A stretch of DNA of 64,000 bases from Branchiostoma floridae (GCF_000003815.2 NC_049980.1:24528602-24592601), one strand, 5' to 3'; shown: positions 1-48,870, counted from the first letter of the stretch. The notes: a model not told the origin generated them from the letters alone. Translations and numbers: made by a program.

Positions 1-1565
1 GTATGTTTGAAAAATCATTTTCCATCTCCGTGTATATACCACAAAAACCAGACCAGTGTGCTGTCTGCTCCAACCTTGACTCCCCTCTTTGGACCTAGTT
101 CAGCTTTCACATTACAAAATGAGATATATCATGTGATTGCACCTAGTATGTGATTGTGTTATCTACAATGAGTATAGTTTGGAATGTATGAGAGTAAACA
201 GATGGGGTTTTCTGCTGTGTATCACAATATCTGTTCCTTCATTGCACTATCCACATCATAACTGACATGTAGGAATATCTATACAACTGATTGGTTGACT
301 TTTTGAATACTGTTATAGTCTGTACAGAATGTAGCTTATCAGAAATGTCACTATTACACATGCTATTGTGGTTACCTCTAGTTTGGTTTTCTGACACGGG
401 CACTGAATGGGGCATCTGGGAATAATACTAATAAATAGATAAAGAAGTTTCAGCAAAAGATAGTTATAAACTTTAAGTTGTCTGTTCAGAATTCTGCCAA
501 CCATACCAAAATGTTCGGCATTAGACAAGTTATGTTACTACATGTGTAAAACTTCACTAACACCCCTATCATGTTATTTAAGCACTGCAGAGTTTCAATA
601 TGAGCTATCATGGAGGACAGAAAGTAGGGGGTCACAGTTTACAGCTGAATCAGGAGGCAGCCATGTACAGGTGTGGTGACATCTATGTGACTACTATTCC
701 ACAACTGTATCTAACCAACAGTTGAGTCAAGGAAGGTCTAGCATGTATATATTACACTGCTATCAAGCCATTAGGCTGTGCCTGGTACCCATATATCTCT
801 CATATGTTTAGCAAAGCAATGATTGCATGCTTATGTACTGCAAGTGTTGTGTGCTATCATTAAACATCATTGTCATTCAAAGTATGTTCCTATGTTCCTA
901 GAATCATTAAAACATTTGTTAACTAAATCTGCATATCGTATTAAATAGTATTCATACCACATAATCCAAATGCACAACGGATATGTCACAATGCATCATA
1001 GAAGTCTAATACATCACAATTATACCACTTTTGTACTAATGTCGTATTTACAATGTTGAAATTCATTCATACATGTACAAATGTAGCATGTGAATGATGT
1101 GATACATAACATTATGCATTTTTTGTTTGGAACAAAACTTCATCTATCAAGTACTGCAAGTTTTACATAATTCTGTCTCTGTTGCACTTGTTTGATGTTA
1201 TACTGTATAATAAACTTTTCCTAAATATCTTTGAGGAGATTTCTAAAAGGATTTCTAACATTATAAAAAGACTCCATGTCTTCCACATTAAAACAACATG
1301 TTGAAACAATTAATTTTAACTGCTGTATCAAGAAAAAGTCAAAATCATTTATAATCCAACCTGATTTCATCATTTCCCAATCACAACCTAGGATTTAAAA
1401 TACAATGGTTGCCATAACATGATCATCATAAGAAATCAGCCAATCGGGCCGGCTTTTCCAATTCACAGTACATCACTAGCCCATCGGCCGAAACAACCCA
1501 ATCACAGCCTTGTATCTAAAATGCTACTTTTGTTGCCGACAAGGGGAGAATGTCTTATCAAGAAA
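1..1565. other. Myt1 3' flank (probable 3' UTR and downstream DNA)
   Basis: AT-rich sequence directly downstream of the Myt1 stop codon on the minus strand. I see no open frame with protein-like composition on either strand. I did not find a clear AATAAA or ATTAAA on the minus strand, so the end of the 3' UTR cannot be placed. Confidence 0.5.
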
Positions 1566-37204
<35,639 letters not shown>

Positions 37205-38479
37205 GTGAACAAAAACTTTTTGATTGACTCCGGTTGACCCCCTTTGACCCGTACTGCGCCTGCGCGGTACAACTTTCCATTGAAAGCCCGCGAAACTTTT
37301 GTTTGTCTTCTCTTTGTTTGTGTGTACTTTGTTATACAGTTTGCTTGGCGAGAAACGGGAGATGGGGTGGCGACGTGTCAACCTCAAATTAAAGAGGCCA
37401 CGACAAGTTAGTGTTTTTACATGTGTGAAACGTGGAATAAACTGCGCTCGTCGGAAAGCAAACGTGCTCCAGATGACAACTTTAATTCAAGAAGTTTTGT
37501 ATGAGCCACTCTTCAGACAATTTTGGTGACTTGACCATGTGACAGTTGCAACAAATCACATGATCTTTATCTTGGCATGGTTTGTTTGTTTGTCTACGTT
37601 TAACCTTGAAATGCATTGACAGCTAGTGACTCATGTTTAAAAATGAATAGCTTGCGCTAAATCCCTTCCAGACTAAAACAAATACAATTCGAACTTACAG
37701 TGACCTCACTTGTAATCAGATGGAGGCCTAACTTAAAACTTGTTTGTGTTTACTCGAGTGTTTACCCGTAAGATAGCGCTTTTGTCTTGTTGGAATCGAA
37801 TGACAGAGTCCTTAGGGAATCAACATCTGTCTGAAAACTCCAGACATTAAAACAAACTGATTCACTTCCGTGATTTATTTTACTTTTATTCCTTCTCTAT
37901 AGTGTTTGATTTACTTGGCAACGCCCTTGTTATCCTCTGAAGCGAGATCAGATGTTGGAACTTGATCCTTGTTCTTTCGACATTTCCCCTTAAACGTAAC
38001 AGGTTCCTGTTCCGTGGGCGAAACAAAAAAGTTTCTGATAGCTTGAGGAAGTGAAAGAAAGGGAAGGAAAGGGGTTAGCGACAAACCCGGGTCTGTTCGT
38101 TTTTTAACCCGGCGTGTGGCCAGAGGAGAGACACGTGGAGAAGTCATCATTCAGAACCTGGGTCGTAGTTCAATTCCCCGACAGTAGACACGTTTCAATG
38201 ACGTCACGTCTCAGTGGTATATATTTCTGGAGAAAGTGTCTCATCGGAATGACTTGATAGCGTCGGGGGTTTTGCATATCCACTGTGGATATGATAATCC
38301 ACTTATCATCATTATTCAAACCTCTAACCGTTGACGACCACAATTACAATATCTTGTATCTACCTGATTACTTTTCCCCCGCACACCTTAGTTTTCTTGT
38401 CTTTTCTTATTCCCTCATTTACATGAAATTTATAGGAAGACCAAAGCGTTTATTTAGTATTACATGTTATGTAACTTTA
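37205..38479. promoter_or_regulatory. Myt1 upstream region (putative promoter side)
   Basis: Sequence immediately 5' of the Myt1 ATG on the minus strand. It contains an NRF1-like TGCGCCTGCGCG at about 37257-37268 and, further upstream, a TGACGTCA CRE near 38200. No TATA box is evident close to the ATG and the start of transcription is unknown. Confidence 0.35.
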
Positions 38480-38670
38480 GTTCACCTTTATCCGTAGGGT
38501 AACCAATATCCGTTGTGTATAAAAATAGGGTATTTGGGGACCGTTAAGTCGGTAATTGCAATAGTTTCAAAATGTTGATGTTTAAAACCCACGTCGTTGA
38601 CCTCAAATCTCTATAATACCCATTTTTTTCAAAACAACGAATATAGGTTACCCCACGGATTAAGGTGAAC
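38480..38670. mobile_element. 191-bp MITE with ~39-bp inverted repeats and TA duplication
   Basis: Left end GTTCACCTTTATCCGTAGGG then TAACC; right end in reverse GTTCACCTTAATCCGTGGGG then TAACC. The match continues through ATATYCGTTGT. A TA dinucleotide flanks both ends (38478-38479, 38671-38672), as for Tc1/mariner-type elements. There is no coding capacity. The family beyond this is not determined. Confidence 0.75.
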
Positions 38671-38856
38671 TAGCGTTATATCCTTTCTTCAGGTTTCAAG
38701 CTAAATTTGTCTGCTTTCCGAATTGTTCACGCTTTCCCTCTTTCAATTTTCTCCACTCTCCAAGAGATCCATATGTGCTTTCAACAATTAGAACATGGCC
38801 ACTACCCCTCAGCCGATGGGAGCCCTTCAATTACTGTGATTATATCCACATAGTAC

Positions 38857-38940
38857 AGAAAAAGTGTGGTACTACGAAAAATTTGCATAGAATAGTACTA
38901 CACTTTTCTTCATATTACAGCACTTTTTCTTCACCACTGG
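38857..38940. repeat. AT-rich inverted repeats next to the MITE
   Basis: AGAAAAAGTGTGGTACTA (38857-38874) pairs with TAGTACTACACTTTTCT just downstream, with one mismatch and one indel. A second CACTTTTTCT at 38931-38940 can pair with the same left arm. Probably a degenerate palindromic element. Confidence 0.45.
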
Positions 38941-39719
38941 TCGGCTAATTTGAAGCAGTGGGGGTTCCTTTAACACCCGAGACTTACCTTCTACCAAAAC
39001 CAGAAACTAAACCTTGACCATACAAGAACCCCTCTCAAGGAAAGAACGGACACAATGAAAAGTTTGGGAACTAGCATTTATTCCCCTCTGACTTCCCATT
39101 CACCTGACAGGGGGTGCTTCCACGGGGAGGGCGGCGCCTGAGGTACAATATGGAGGCATTGTCTTTCTATCGGGTCAGGAAAGAGAAGGGGATTGGCAAT
39201 CAAATTCACGACAATCTTCTATGAATATTGTGTGGTTACACACTCAGGGATATGATTCTTGTATGAAGTGTAACTGCCAACAAATAACGAAGAAAATAAC
39301 ACCATATATTTTCCTTCAAACCACCTGATTATATAATTATGTATAGAAAGGAAACTAGTAAAACATGCACATAAACAAAAACGATACAAACCGAAGCCAC
39401 ACAAACAATATGCACGGAGGGTGAACATAAGGTTTTATTAGTGAACATGCGACAAAAAACAGTTGCTGGCAGATGATGCAAAAACAAAATGATACATAAT
39501 ACAAACTGACGTACACCTCACTCAATGCCTACGTATCTGTACAGTTTGCCTTCTATCATTAATGGTTTATAAGACTGAACTGCGTCAAATTCCCTAGCTA
39601 TGCATAACTATAGCTTACGTTACCTTACGTTACATTAACATAGATGGGGGTGATCGATAGATTTCGAAGATTCATTCCCAAAGAAGAGAAAAGGAAATTT
39701 CAAGTTTCAGTGCGAGATA

Positions 39720-40644
39720 TCAGATTTAACCTCAAGGGGACCCGAGTCGTTCAGAATGGATCCCCGCCGCTCTTCTCTGCCCTTCCCACAGGGCGAGAGG
39801 AGACCTTATCTCCCCGCACACCTTGGTACCGCCCGCGCAGAGCTCATCTCTTCCGGGATGTCAGTAAATGAGGATGGGTGACCGAATAACCTCCGACTGA
39901 TGCCTATCCTGTTGCCATGCTGACGCTCAGAGGTTTCGTTTAACGGTTCACGGGGCTCACGGAGGGCCCGACTGGTATAAATCAGCCGCGCCCCCTAGGG
40001 ACAGGGCTGGCTCTTACCTCTGACCTTGGACGCTGCCTGGTATTCCGGGATTTCCAGGTGATCATTTTATCACTACGCCGTGAACATCACTTGACAAGGA
40101 GCACTTCAGGGGAATTTCTTCAACTTGCATGGCATTCAAACGATCTAACAGTTTTTTTTAACATAACGTTAATTGGGTACAAGATTTCCACCCTTGTCTT
40201 GTTTCCATCAATCGACTATAATGTGTAACGTACTGATGGGGTGGCGACAATGTTGAAAGAAATTGTTACCAAAACTTGACAAGCATATTAAGTCTAACAA
40301 TTTTTCGTCACTCCTTTATATTGTGATGCTGTAAAAAAGTGTGTGGTTTTCCTGTACATTTCGTTGTCACAAGTAGGATTGACGCAACAAAAGACAGAGG
40401 AAAGTAAAGAAACAGAGCAGGAAAAGTCAGGAAAAAGGGAAAAGGAAAACAAGCTAGTTGAGCTTCTCTATACTCCGTCCTTAGCTAGCTTAGAGTACTA
40501 AAGCTAACTGGAACCGATCGATATACATGTAGATGTTTTTTGGCTAGCACACGCCGAGAACTACTGTAATTGTGGTGACCATTCCGTTTCGAACGCTAGG
40601 TGGCGCATGTCGCACAGGCACTTTGGCGACCACGCATTGCGAGG
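39720..40644. promoter_or_regulatory. GC-richer island with TATA box and CTCF-like site (candidate)
   Basis: Contains TATAAAT at 39976-39982 in a GC-rich context, and ACGCTAGGTGGCG at 40593-40605, which matches 11 of 13 positions of the vertebrate CTCF core. No downstream coding frame is evident. The other sequence from 38941 to 39719 shows nothing recognisable. Confidence 0.25.
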
Positions 40645-40959
40645 NNNNNNNNNNNNNNNNNNNNNNNNNNNNNNNNNNNNNNNNNNNNNNNNNNNNNNNN
40701 NNNNNNNNNNNNNNNNNNNNNNNNNNNNNNNNNNNNNNNNNNNNNNNNNNNNNNNNNNNNNNNNNNNNNNNNNNNNNNNNNNNNNNNNNNNNNNNNNNNN
40801 NNNNNNNNNNNNNNNNNNNNNNNNNNNNNNNNNNNNNNNNNNNNNNNNNNNNNNNNNNNNNNNNNNNNNNNNNNNNNNNNNNNNNNNNNNNNNNNNNNNN
40901 NNNNNNNNNNNNNNNNNNNNNNNNNNNNNNNNNNNNNNNNNNNNNNNNNNNNNNNNNNN
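40645..40959. other. Assembly gap (N run)
   Basis: 315 N in intergenic DNA. Confidence 0.95.
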
Positions 40960-41220
40960 GCCGTCGGCACTTTCTTCCAGAAATTAAGGTAAACTCATTT
41001 CCAGGCTGCCGGGATCGATGTGAAGACTTCTCGCGCGATGGGTTCGCCACGTTCCAATTAACACGGCGGGCTGATGCCGCGGCACACGGGGTCGGCGGCT
41101 TTCAGCGATCACAATCTGAGGGTCACTCAGTAGGGGAACCTCACCCCCAGAATCTGTCAAATCAAGCCATGCTGCAAGGGGATATATTTTACACAACGCT
41201 GTGGTAGTTTGGCGATTACC

Positions 41221-41336
41221 CACTCACTCACTCGCTCACTCGCTCACTCACTCACTCACTCACTCACTCACTCACTCACTCACTCACACACTCACTCACT
41301 CACTCACTCACTCACTCACTCACTCACTCACTCACA
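41221..41336. repeat. (TCAC)n microsatellite
   Basis: About 116 bp of nearly pure CACT/TCAC tetranucleotide repeat. Open frames across it (Thr-His-Ser-Leu repeats) are artefacts of the repeat. Confidence 0.98.
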
Positions 41337-44300
41337 GTGTCGCCTTGTTCATATCCTTGAGTTCATACCTTGGTTTTTATTTGTACGAAGCATAGTGAAA
41401 CAAACCACAACATGGAATATGGTTGCAGTTCAGTAATTTCGAGTGTTCCGTGCCGCAGACGTGTATCGAATGTAATTTCTGAATGGTACGTACCGTAACA
41501 GGCATTATTTAGCTTTGTGTGGGTTTCCTGCTCGAAAATGTTAAAATTCTGGGTCTGTACTCTTTTGTAGGTCTTTAGAGCACAATGTTTGGGAGTGTAT
41601 GCCAGCGTCACTGGCATGATTGACAAAAATATAGAAAGTCGGATGAAATCTTGATCTGTCCAAATTGTAAAGTAATGATATAGTCTTGCGTCATGAATTC
41701 ATTGTCATCGTAGCCGATAGGGGTGCTCGCATAGTTTCAGAGCATCTTTTTGCTCCAAATGAGGCGATGATGGCAATAACAATGATAACAATTCTTCTGT
41801 CTTCAACATCACTACGTATATCACACGATAGATGTACACATGTGACGTTATTGAATGAAGACCTTTATTGTACAATTTTGCCCAACCGGGCTAAGTACAG
41901 GTCACTATTTACTCTGGAACTTAATTATACTCTGTATTTTGTACTGTGTACAGGGAAATGACATACTGTTTCAAACAGTTTGACGTTTCTCTAAGCAAAA
42001 TGTCTTGGCCTTCACTCAATGACCAATATGCAGCTTTTCCCTTCCATCCAGCTCACTAACACCTGTTTGATGTGCACCTCGCGTACAGGTGGCAAGAGCC
42101 GAAAACCGCACTGCAAGTAGCGTCTTACGCGATTTGTTATGTTTACAAGCGTCCCCGTCTTTGAACCGCAAAGCACCATGGCCAGGCGGACAAGGTCATG
42201 CATACAGGCCCGACCCGTGGGCTCCGCTGCGGGCAGGAGTGATGGCCGCCAGTGAGCCTCTCCACCAGTACTTGCCATTCCGAGCACGCCTCATCCTATT
42301 TTTTACTTCCCCCAGTCTTATCTGCTTGTTACTTTCTCCGTTAGACCCCATCCATTATTCCCGGGATGCTCGAGTGCGTGGCTTCAGGGGGACATTAGAG
42401 TGCTTCTCCCGGGAGTGGGCGGGACAGGACTGGCTTGATAGATAACAAACGTCAGAGGCAGGACGTATTTTCTCCCGAAAGGACGGAATTTCAGGATAGG
42501 CAGTCATACGGGGAAGAGGAGTGTGGCTAGTTTAACGAAGAAAAATCGCAACGGATGGACGTAGACACACCTACGTTCGAGAGTGATAAACTAAAGGTTC
42601 AATAATGCATGAGNNNNNNNNNNNNNNNNNNNNNNNNNNNNNNNNNNNNNNNNNNNNNNNNNNNNNNNNNNNNNNNNNNNNNNNNNNNNNNNNNNNNNNN
42701 NNNNNNNNNNNNNNNNNNNNNNNNNNNNNNNNNNNNNNNNNNNNNNNNNNNNNNNNNNNNNNNNNNNNNNNNNNNNNNNNNNNNNNNNNNNNCCTAGGAA
42801 TAGCTGCAAGCCTGTTCTCCAGCTATACAGGCGTCGCACAATAGGAAAAGAACTCACCGGACACTTTCATTTTCGGCAAGAGTCTGGCCCGTGTCGCTTC
42901 GATCACTGTTCGAGTTTTATTTAGAAATCGGCTGATGTTTGCAGGTTTATTGAGCCCCATTCAATGTAGCAGGATAGACTTTAGGCGAAACATACGCTCG
43001 ATTCTCTGGCGATTTTCAAATTCGGGGACCTACTGGCGATCAAACAACTCGCCGAAGGCCGTTGGTTTGGTTTTCCTTCTATTTACAACTCCAGTATTAT
43101 TTTGTACATAACATCTGAAACCACTTTATTTCACGTTTTAAAACAGATCATGCTATCATGTTTATTACCAATGACGGTAGGAAAATGAAGGAAAGGCATA
43201 CTAAACGCAGCTGATAATGAGGATCCAAAAATACGCTCTAAGTAATCAGTACCGGTAATACACACAAAATGGAGCAAATGAAGCTTCTAAGGTAACAGAA
43301 GTACTTCCTGATGTTGTTTTCAGCACCAAGGACAGATGCGGTATGAAGGTAGATCAGCGGAGGAGTATGGAAGCTTGGTAGTAACAAGATTGTAATCCAA
43401 GCTTCAAAGGATTCAACCACACATTCAACACCCCAGATCATGATAACGGTTCTACATTTACCAAAAGGTTCAGTAGTCAGTCTGTAGGTTTAGATTCCTG
43501 AATAATGCGTGTATTTGCGTTAACTATTGAGCCAGACATCCTTGAATGAAATGAATTTTCTCGCTGCAGTTCTGTTAAATTTCGACAGCCTTACTTGATT
43601 CCTAATGTCGAATAAGAACCGAGAATAGGGATGGAAACATGCTGGCTACACATATGAATTAAGATAAGCGTCAGTTGATGAGGACGGCGAATTTAACTGA
43701 CAAGGCCCGTTTTCATTTCCGGGTTAACCGCCATGATCATGTGACACGGGATTGCGTAGCGTTCGCCTGTATGGAGCTGAAATGTCAAATGTCAAATATC
43801 AGCTGTACCATGTCATTTGTTTGATGCATGTGACATATGATCTTACATGTTGTACACTTCGCTAAATTGTCACAGCTTCTTGTTACCACCAACTCTTAGG
43901 GTTTTTTTTTCTTTCATTTTTCAACATGAAGGAAATCTAATACAAAGTTTGCCATTTTTAATGACCCCCGTCAGTACACACCTCACGTACTGCACGAGAC
44001 TACGGCATGGGGGTGGCGATACACTACTCTCTGTAGAGTACCCATACTATAGATGCAAAGATATTGCTTATGATGTACATGCATACAACGCGCAAATTCG
44101 CCAGTTCGTCTCTCTGATCCTGGTTTATGGCCAATCTACCTTACCTTAAATCAGGCCCTGCTTTAACTTAAGTCATATTTAGGGTGGAGAATTGTGGAAT
44201 AGCAACATACATGGGACGCCTTGGTCTTGATTCCATTATTATAGACATTAACAAATTATCAAATGTAACGTTTATATTAAATGGGAGTGAGCCATTTTAA

Positions 44301-44450
44301 ACATATATCTAACGCGTACATTCAATTGCAAATGCTTTTATTCCATCACGATTTCTGAATTTAACGTGATATTCACACGTAAAAGATGACGTAACGATCT
44401 TGATAACCAGAAAAAAAATCTTAAGTTCTGTGTTAGACTTTGTGATAACT
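41337..44450. other. Intergenic DNA with a second gap
   Basis: No gene recognised. 42040-42480 is a GC-richer island that could be regulatory. 42614-42792 is a 179-base N run. The remainder is AT-rich and featureless to me. Confidence 0.5.
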
Positions 44451-44454
44451 TCTA

Positions 44455-44560
44455 TGAGTACATACATACATACATAACCTTTATTTTGACTTGATGGCTC
44501 TATCTGTCGGCCAAAGCCCAGTATGAGGGAGTCACCTAAATGAATTAATACAAAAATAAA
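44455..44560 (-). mobile_element. Possible 3' end of a retroelement
   Basis: On the minus strand the sequence ends AATAAAGGTTATGTATGTATG followed by further TATG units. A polyadenylation-like signal running into a tetranucleotide tail is a common 3' end of non-LTR elements or SINEs. No reverse transcriptase frame is seen upstream. Confidence 0.25.
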
Positions 44561-44954
44561 TAAACAAATACTTTACATTGACTACTTATCTCGCAGTAGT
44601 CAGCAACCTTGTACGTTCATATGGTCCAAGCTATCCCTTAACAGTTTGTATACTTGCAATTAGTCTAGATCTGTAGCTTTGTGAACAAATCTCAGAAATG
44701 GTCCCAAATATCGGGGCTATAGCCTAGCAGCCCACCATCAATATGTCAGACACGTAAGCCAGTTATCCATCTGCGCGTGCGCACCCGTGCCTTTGTGGGG
44801 CGCATGTCCCAGCAGCCCGGGGGAGCTCCCCGCCTCTGACTCGCAACCAATTAGTCCAACCCATTATTCCGCCTCTCCCGCTCTGACAGGCCCCTCGAGG
44901 ACATGTCGGCCCCATGAATTTATTTCTCTCACCAAAGAACAAAATCCTGGTAAA

Positions 44955-45313
44955 GATGGCGGTCTCAGGGAGCATGTGTCGTTCTAGGAGGACTTGATGG
45001 TATGGAACACTAGTATTGTGTGAGAGGACTTTCCGGGATTTCTTCGTTGTTTGTTGTAAAAAATGAAAACAAAACAAAGGAAAATGGCCAGGTATACGAA
45101 ATTTCCCATGGCGGTCAAAGGGAGCATGTGTCGTTCTAGGAGGACTTGATTGCATGGAACACTAGTATTGTGGGAGAGGACTTTGCGTGTTCTGTTGTTG
45201 TTCGTCATATAGAATAAAATGGTAAGAAACAAACCTGAAAGGCCGTACGAAAGGTGATTGATTTGGTTTAAAAAAACACAAAGAAAGAAAAATGACCAGG
45301 TATACGAAATTTT
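44955..45313. repeat. Imperfect local tandem duplication
   Basis: Unit 1 (44955-45107) and unit 2 (45108-45313) both start ATGGCGGTC and share GGGAGCATGTGTCGTTCTAG followed by GAGGACTTGAT. Both end CCAGGTATACGAAATTT. Unit 2 has an internal insertion of about 50 bp. Confidence 0.85.
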
Positions 45314-48300
45314 ACGTGTCATGAGTTGACTATTAAAGTACTTTATCTTGTACAATATGAAATCAGAGTCTATACAATTAGTGTGGACATTGTTACTACT
45401 CTCGGAGAAAACCATGCGAAACGATATCACAAATAAATAAACTTTTTGTTCTCAAATAGACGGTAAACTTTGAAAGCAGGTGTCTGTACCTGATCTCTGA
45501 AGGCCTGTTGTAATCAGATAAACATGTGCATAATAAAACTGGTTTTATTTTGATATGATAGACGTACATGCGAGAGGGGCGTCAGACAGAGCATATTATG
45601 GCAAAATAAAGCTCCAACAATACACAGATGCATGTTTCCATGTGCATTATTAAATAATGAATATGATGGGTCATCATTGGGGGCAATAAACGTTAAACTA
45701 CAGGTGAATTGTATCTGTGAACAGACAAAAATACAACAACTCAGCACAGAATAACAACAAAGCAAACTTTCCTTTCACGCAACTTCCCAAAGAAACTACA
45801 GCGCTGTTTCACATTGTTAGAAGAAATGTACGCATTTCATCGTCCATGTACGTAGAGTTCATGAGTGCCATAGACGTTGATCACAGGAGGGGGAAGCAAC
45901 AGTAAACGTAATGCTTAGTAGAGTATTGCCCTTTGTCCTGTCCTCACGTCTCATAACAACATTTCACCCAGCAGACGTAAATACCAGCTCACACCTTCCA
46001 TATTCATCGCCACCGTCTTTTGAGGAACAGTCGAATATCCCGGATTTCCAGTCGCGAAGTGATGCATATTTTTGAGGGAGAAGGAGCGACAAGACGCTCG
46101 ATGTAATCATTCCGACCAATTGGGTCGTGGAATCAAATAAACGTTGCAAGTCCCTCCGTCCCCGACTATGAATTTTCAATGATGTTCCACAGCCTGCAGC
46201 TGATGTGTACCGGCGGCTCACAGATAGATAAAAACGTACGTTTTAAGATAACGAATACCACAGGAAGTATACATTTGAAAGGCAGATGATAGTAATGTTC
46301 CACATGCAAACAACATGTACGTATCTACATATACTTTCTGAAACTTGAATTTATGAAATCAATATCGTCGCCATATTTGAAAAAAATCCAGACTATTCAT
46401 CTCAGCTAGTACTGTACACACAAGAACATCTTAGAAAGAAAAGCTTTTTGTCAAGCCACCCATGACGCTACTTCATCATTTACCACGCATGCTTTGTGCA
46501 ATAAACTTTTTTTTTCAAGTCAGGATTATCCCGATCATCCTGTTATCCGATCCACAAGAGATGATCTACTTCCATCTCCCACGCACTGTTTCCTAACAGC
46601 AAGACAGAAGCCCGTATCGCTACTATCACTGCCGTGAAGGTGGATCTAGAGGAATATATCGGCTTGGGAAGGGTTTGGCACGATCTGGCTGCCACGGTAC
46701 ACCTGTGCCCTCGGCACCGTGGATAATATTCCTCTCTCTGACGATGCCTGATGATAAAGTTTGCGTAATAATAATGCCGCGGTAATATCGCCAGACGATG
46801 TAGAGGAGTCCCAAAAGGAGATTACACGGGCTGGGATGGATGGAGCTCGTGGGAACGTGCAGGCTGGGGCGGCCGGGATGGCCCCTATTGTCCTCGGCGC
46901 GTGTCTGTGGGATTAGTGTAAGCAGGGCGCGGGGACAGGGCCACGGGATTATTTCACTCCTGGATGCCCAGGACGTCTCGTTTATTACACATTAGTAGAG
47001 AGGATGTACCGTTCCCACCGCGCTGGAAAATTGAAGCGAAAAGAGAAAAAATAAAGCATGCGAACGTCGTCAAGGAAAGTTTAATTTCAGACGTCGCTGG
47101 GAATTTTCGATCGGCAGCGAAAAGCGGTTATTTGTCGGCTTGCTGATGATGGATGGTTTTACCTTGCCGGTCGATTTTCTCCCGGGCCACAACAAATAAG
47201 GTCGGTTGGCCCCTATAATGTATACTGAAGGAAAATCTAATAAGAAATCGGAATTGCGATAAGTTCACACATGTCCCAGCAGTTAGTCGTACCAAAAATA
47301 AAGAACAGATCTTTTCTGATTATTGACCTGCCGGTAATATTTGTCAGAGAAACATTTAATCCTCTTTGCTTTCCGCATAATAACAATAAAACATATGTAA
47401 TCTAAGATAATGATATCAGTGATGACGATCCAATATGCATGGTACCAGATCATATTCTCTTTCTCGGCTTACTAGCATGAAATAGAAATACATGAAGGCT
47501 TATTTATGTCCACCATAATATTACACTGTTTCAAATATATAGTCCTTCTAAAAGGATAGCATCAACCATATATTACATTACCCTTAGAGGCGGTATATTC
47601 CCAGTGTAGCAGGCCTGTAAAAGCCCGTATTTTCGGGTTCATTCGCCTTACATATGAAACACGGCTCTATAAAGAATTTTATACGCGATTTGATTTCAAC
47701 TATACAATCTAATCCTAGCACGGTAAAAAAGTCAGTATGGACATTAAACCAGAGTTTCGGAACGGAGCTTCGGTTTGAGCTACATCACTTCTTATATTGT
47801 AGTCATGGGACATGGTTCCTGAATCATGTACATGTATGCATGAAGGAAAATGGGCAAATGAGGTCGCCTAGTGACCCCTTCTCTCCCTAAACCGTCATTA
47901 CTGCTTAACCGTAACATGGTAAATATTGTGACATTTGGAAGTCTGAGGCAATTCTTGATGGTGCAAGTTTTGAAATTATCTGGTATATTTGCAGCCAGTA
48001 GGCATCCAATGTTTAAACGTCAACTTTTCAATAGTTTCATTATCAAGTGATTTTATGCAAGAATTAGTTTGTTTATCAAATAATTTATGGAATAATTTGG
48101 CAATGGATTGATTGTATTTCAATTAATTGCGTGTTTTCAGTTATAAAACTTTTTGAAAACAAATGTTCCCGTGGCCAATAAGAACCGAACTGCTTTAGAT
48201 ACGGCAACTAAATCTAAGTTAAAGGCATGAAAGTAACTGTAACAGTTATGAACGAATCCTTTCAAAGCGTGTGTGTGAAATATTCATAACTGTGTCTGTG

Positions 48301-48660
48301 GAATACGATATAGCGGATTACGCTTCATATTGCAGAATATGATCGAAAGGGCTTATCCAAAATATAAACAACACTAATGTATGCATATCAGCTTATCACA
48401 AAATTTGTAGAAGTCATTACGCCACAATAACCTCGAAGCTTCGTAAGGTACAGAATGGCAAAAATATCAATCATGGATGTTAGAGCACCATCGGCATCAA
48501 TTACTCCATAAGTCTGGAAAAGGTTAACATTGACGAGAGACTGAAATGTTGATGAGGGGTTCCAACGACACGACCTTAATTACGCGTCGATCCACCTGAC
48601 TTCGGCTGAGCGGAAACGTATCATTTCAGAGCGCAGTAATAAGAACCCTGTCCCCAACAG
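45314..48660. other. Intergenic DNA with a GC-rich candidate enhancer
   Basis: No gene recognised. 46620-47000 is GC-rich. It contains a perfect Su(H)/RBPJ motif CGTGGGAA (46848-46855) and two GGGATTA sites (46909-46915, 46945-46951) of the type bound by Otx/Pitx homeodomains. Confidence 0.35.
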
Positions 48661-48868
48661 AAATCACCGGGAGCCCGACCATGATTTCCCAGATGCACCA
48701 CACGAGAAACGAACGACTGGAGAAAAACCGCCACGGGCCAGTCACAAAAATCGACAACAACATCTTTGTGGGAGAGACGCCCACCGCCAACCGCTACCTG
48801 TATATCCCCAGGCACCTGCTGGAGAAAAGCCACGCAGGAAAAAGATGGATGGTCTTTAAAAAGACGGT
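48661..48868 (+). CDS. Orphan coding block (exon or retroposed fragment), function unknown
   Basis: Preceded by a good acceptor (ctgtccccaacag). The frame reads ITGSPTMISQMHHTRNERLE, then KNRHGPVTKIDNNIFVGETP, then TANRYLYIPRHLLEKSHAGK and RWMVFKKT. Third codon positions are mostly C or G, as in the real exons of this window. The other frames are also partly open but lack this codon pattern. Possible donors lie at 48867 and 48870. I do not recognise the family and see no partner exon with confidence. Confidence 0.5.
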
Positions 48869-48870
48869 GG

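Noticed and set aside
41201-41436. Open frames of Thr-His-Ser-Leu repeats
   Set aside because: Produced by the (TCAC)n microsatellite.
42089-42445. 118-residue plus-strand frame in a GC-rich island
   Set aside because: No splice sites or family features. The codon pattern is not better than in other frames.
48700-48850. Alternative frame with TGEKPP and AGEKP, resembling C2H2 zinc-finger linkers
   Set aside because: No Cys/His finger pattern surrounds the linkers. The other plus-strand frame has the better codon bias.
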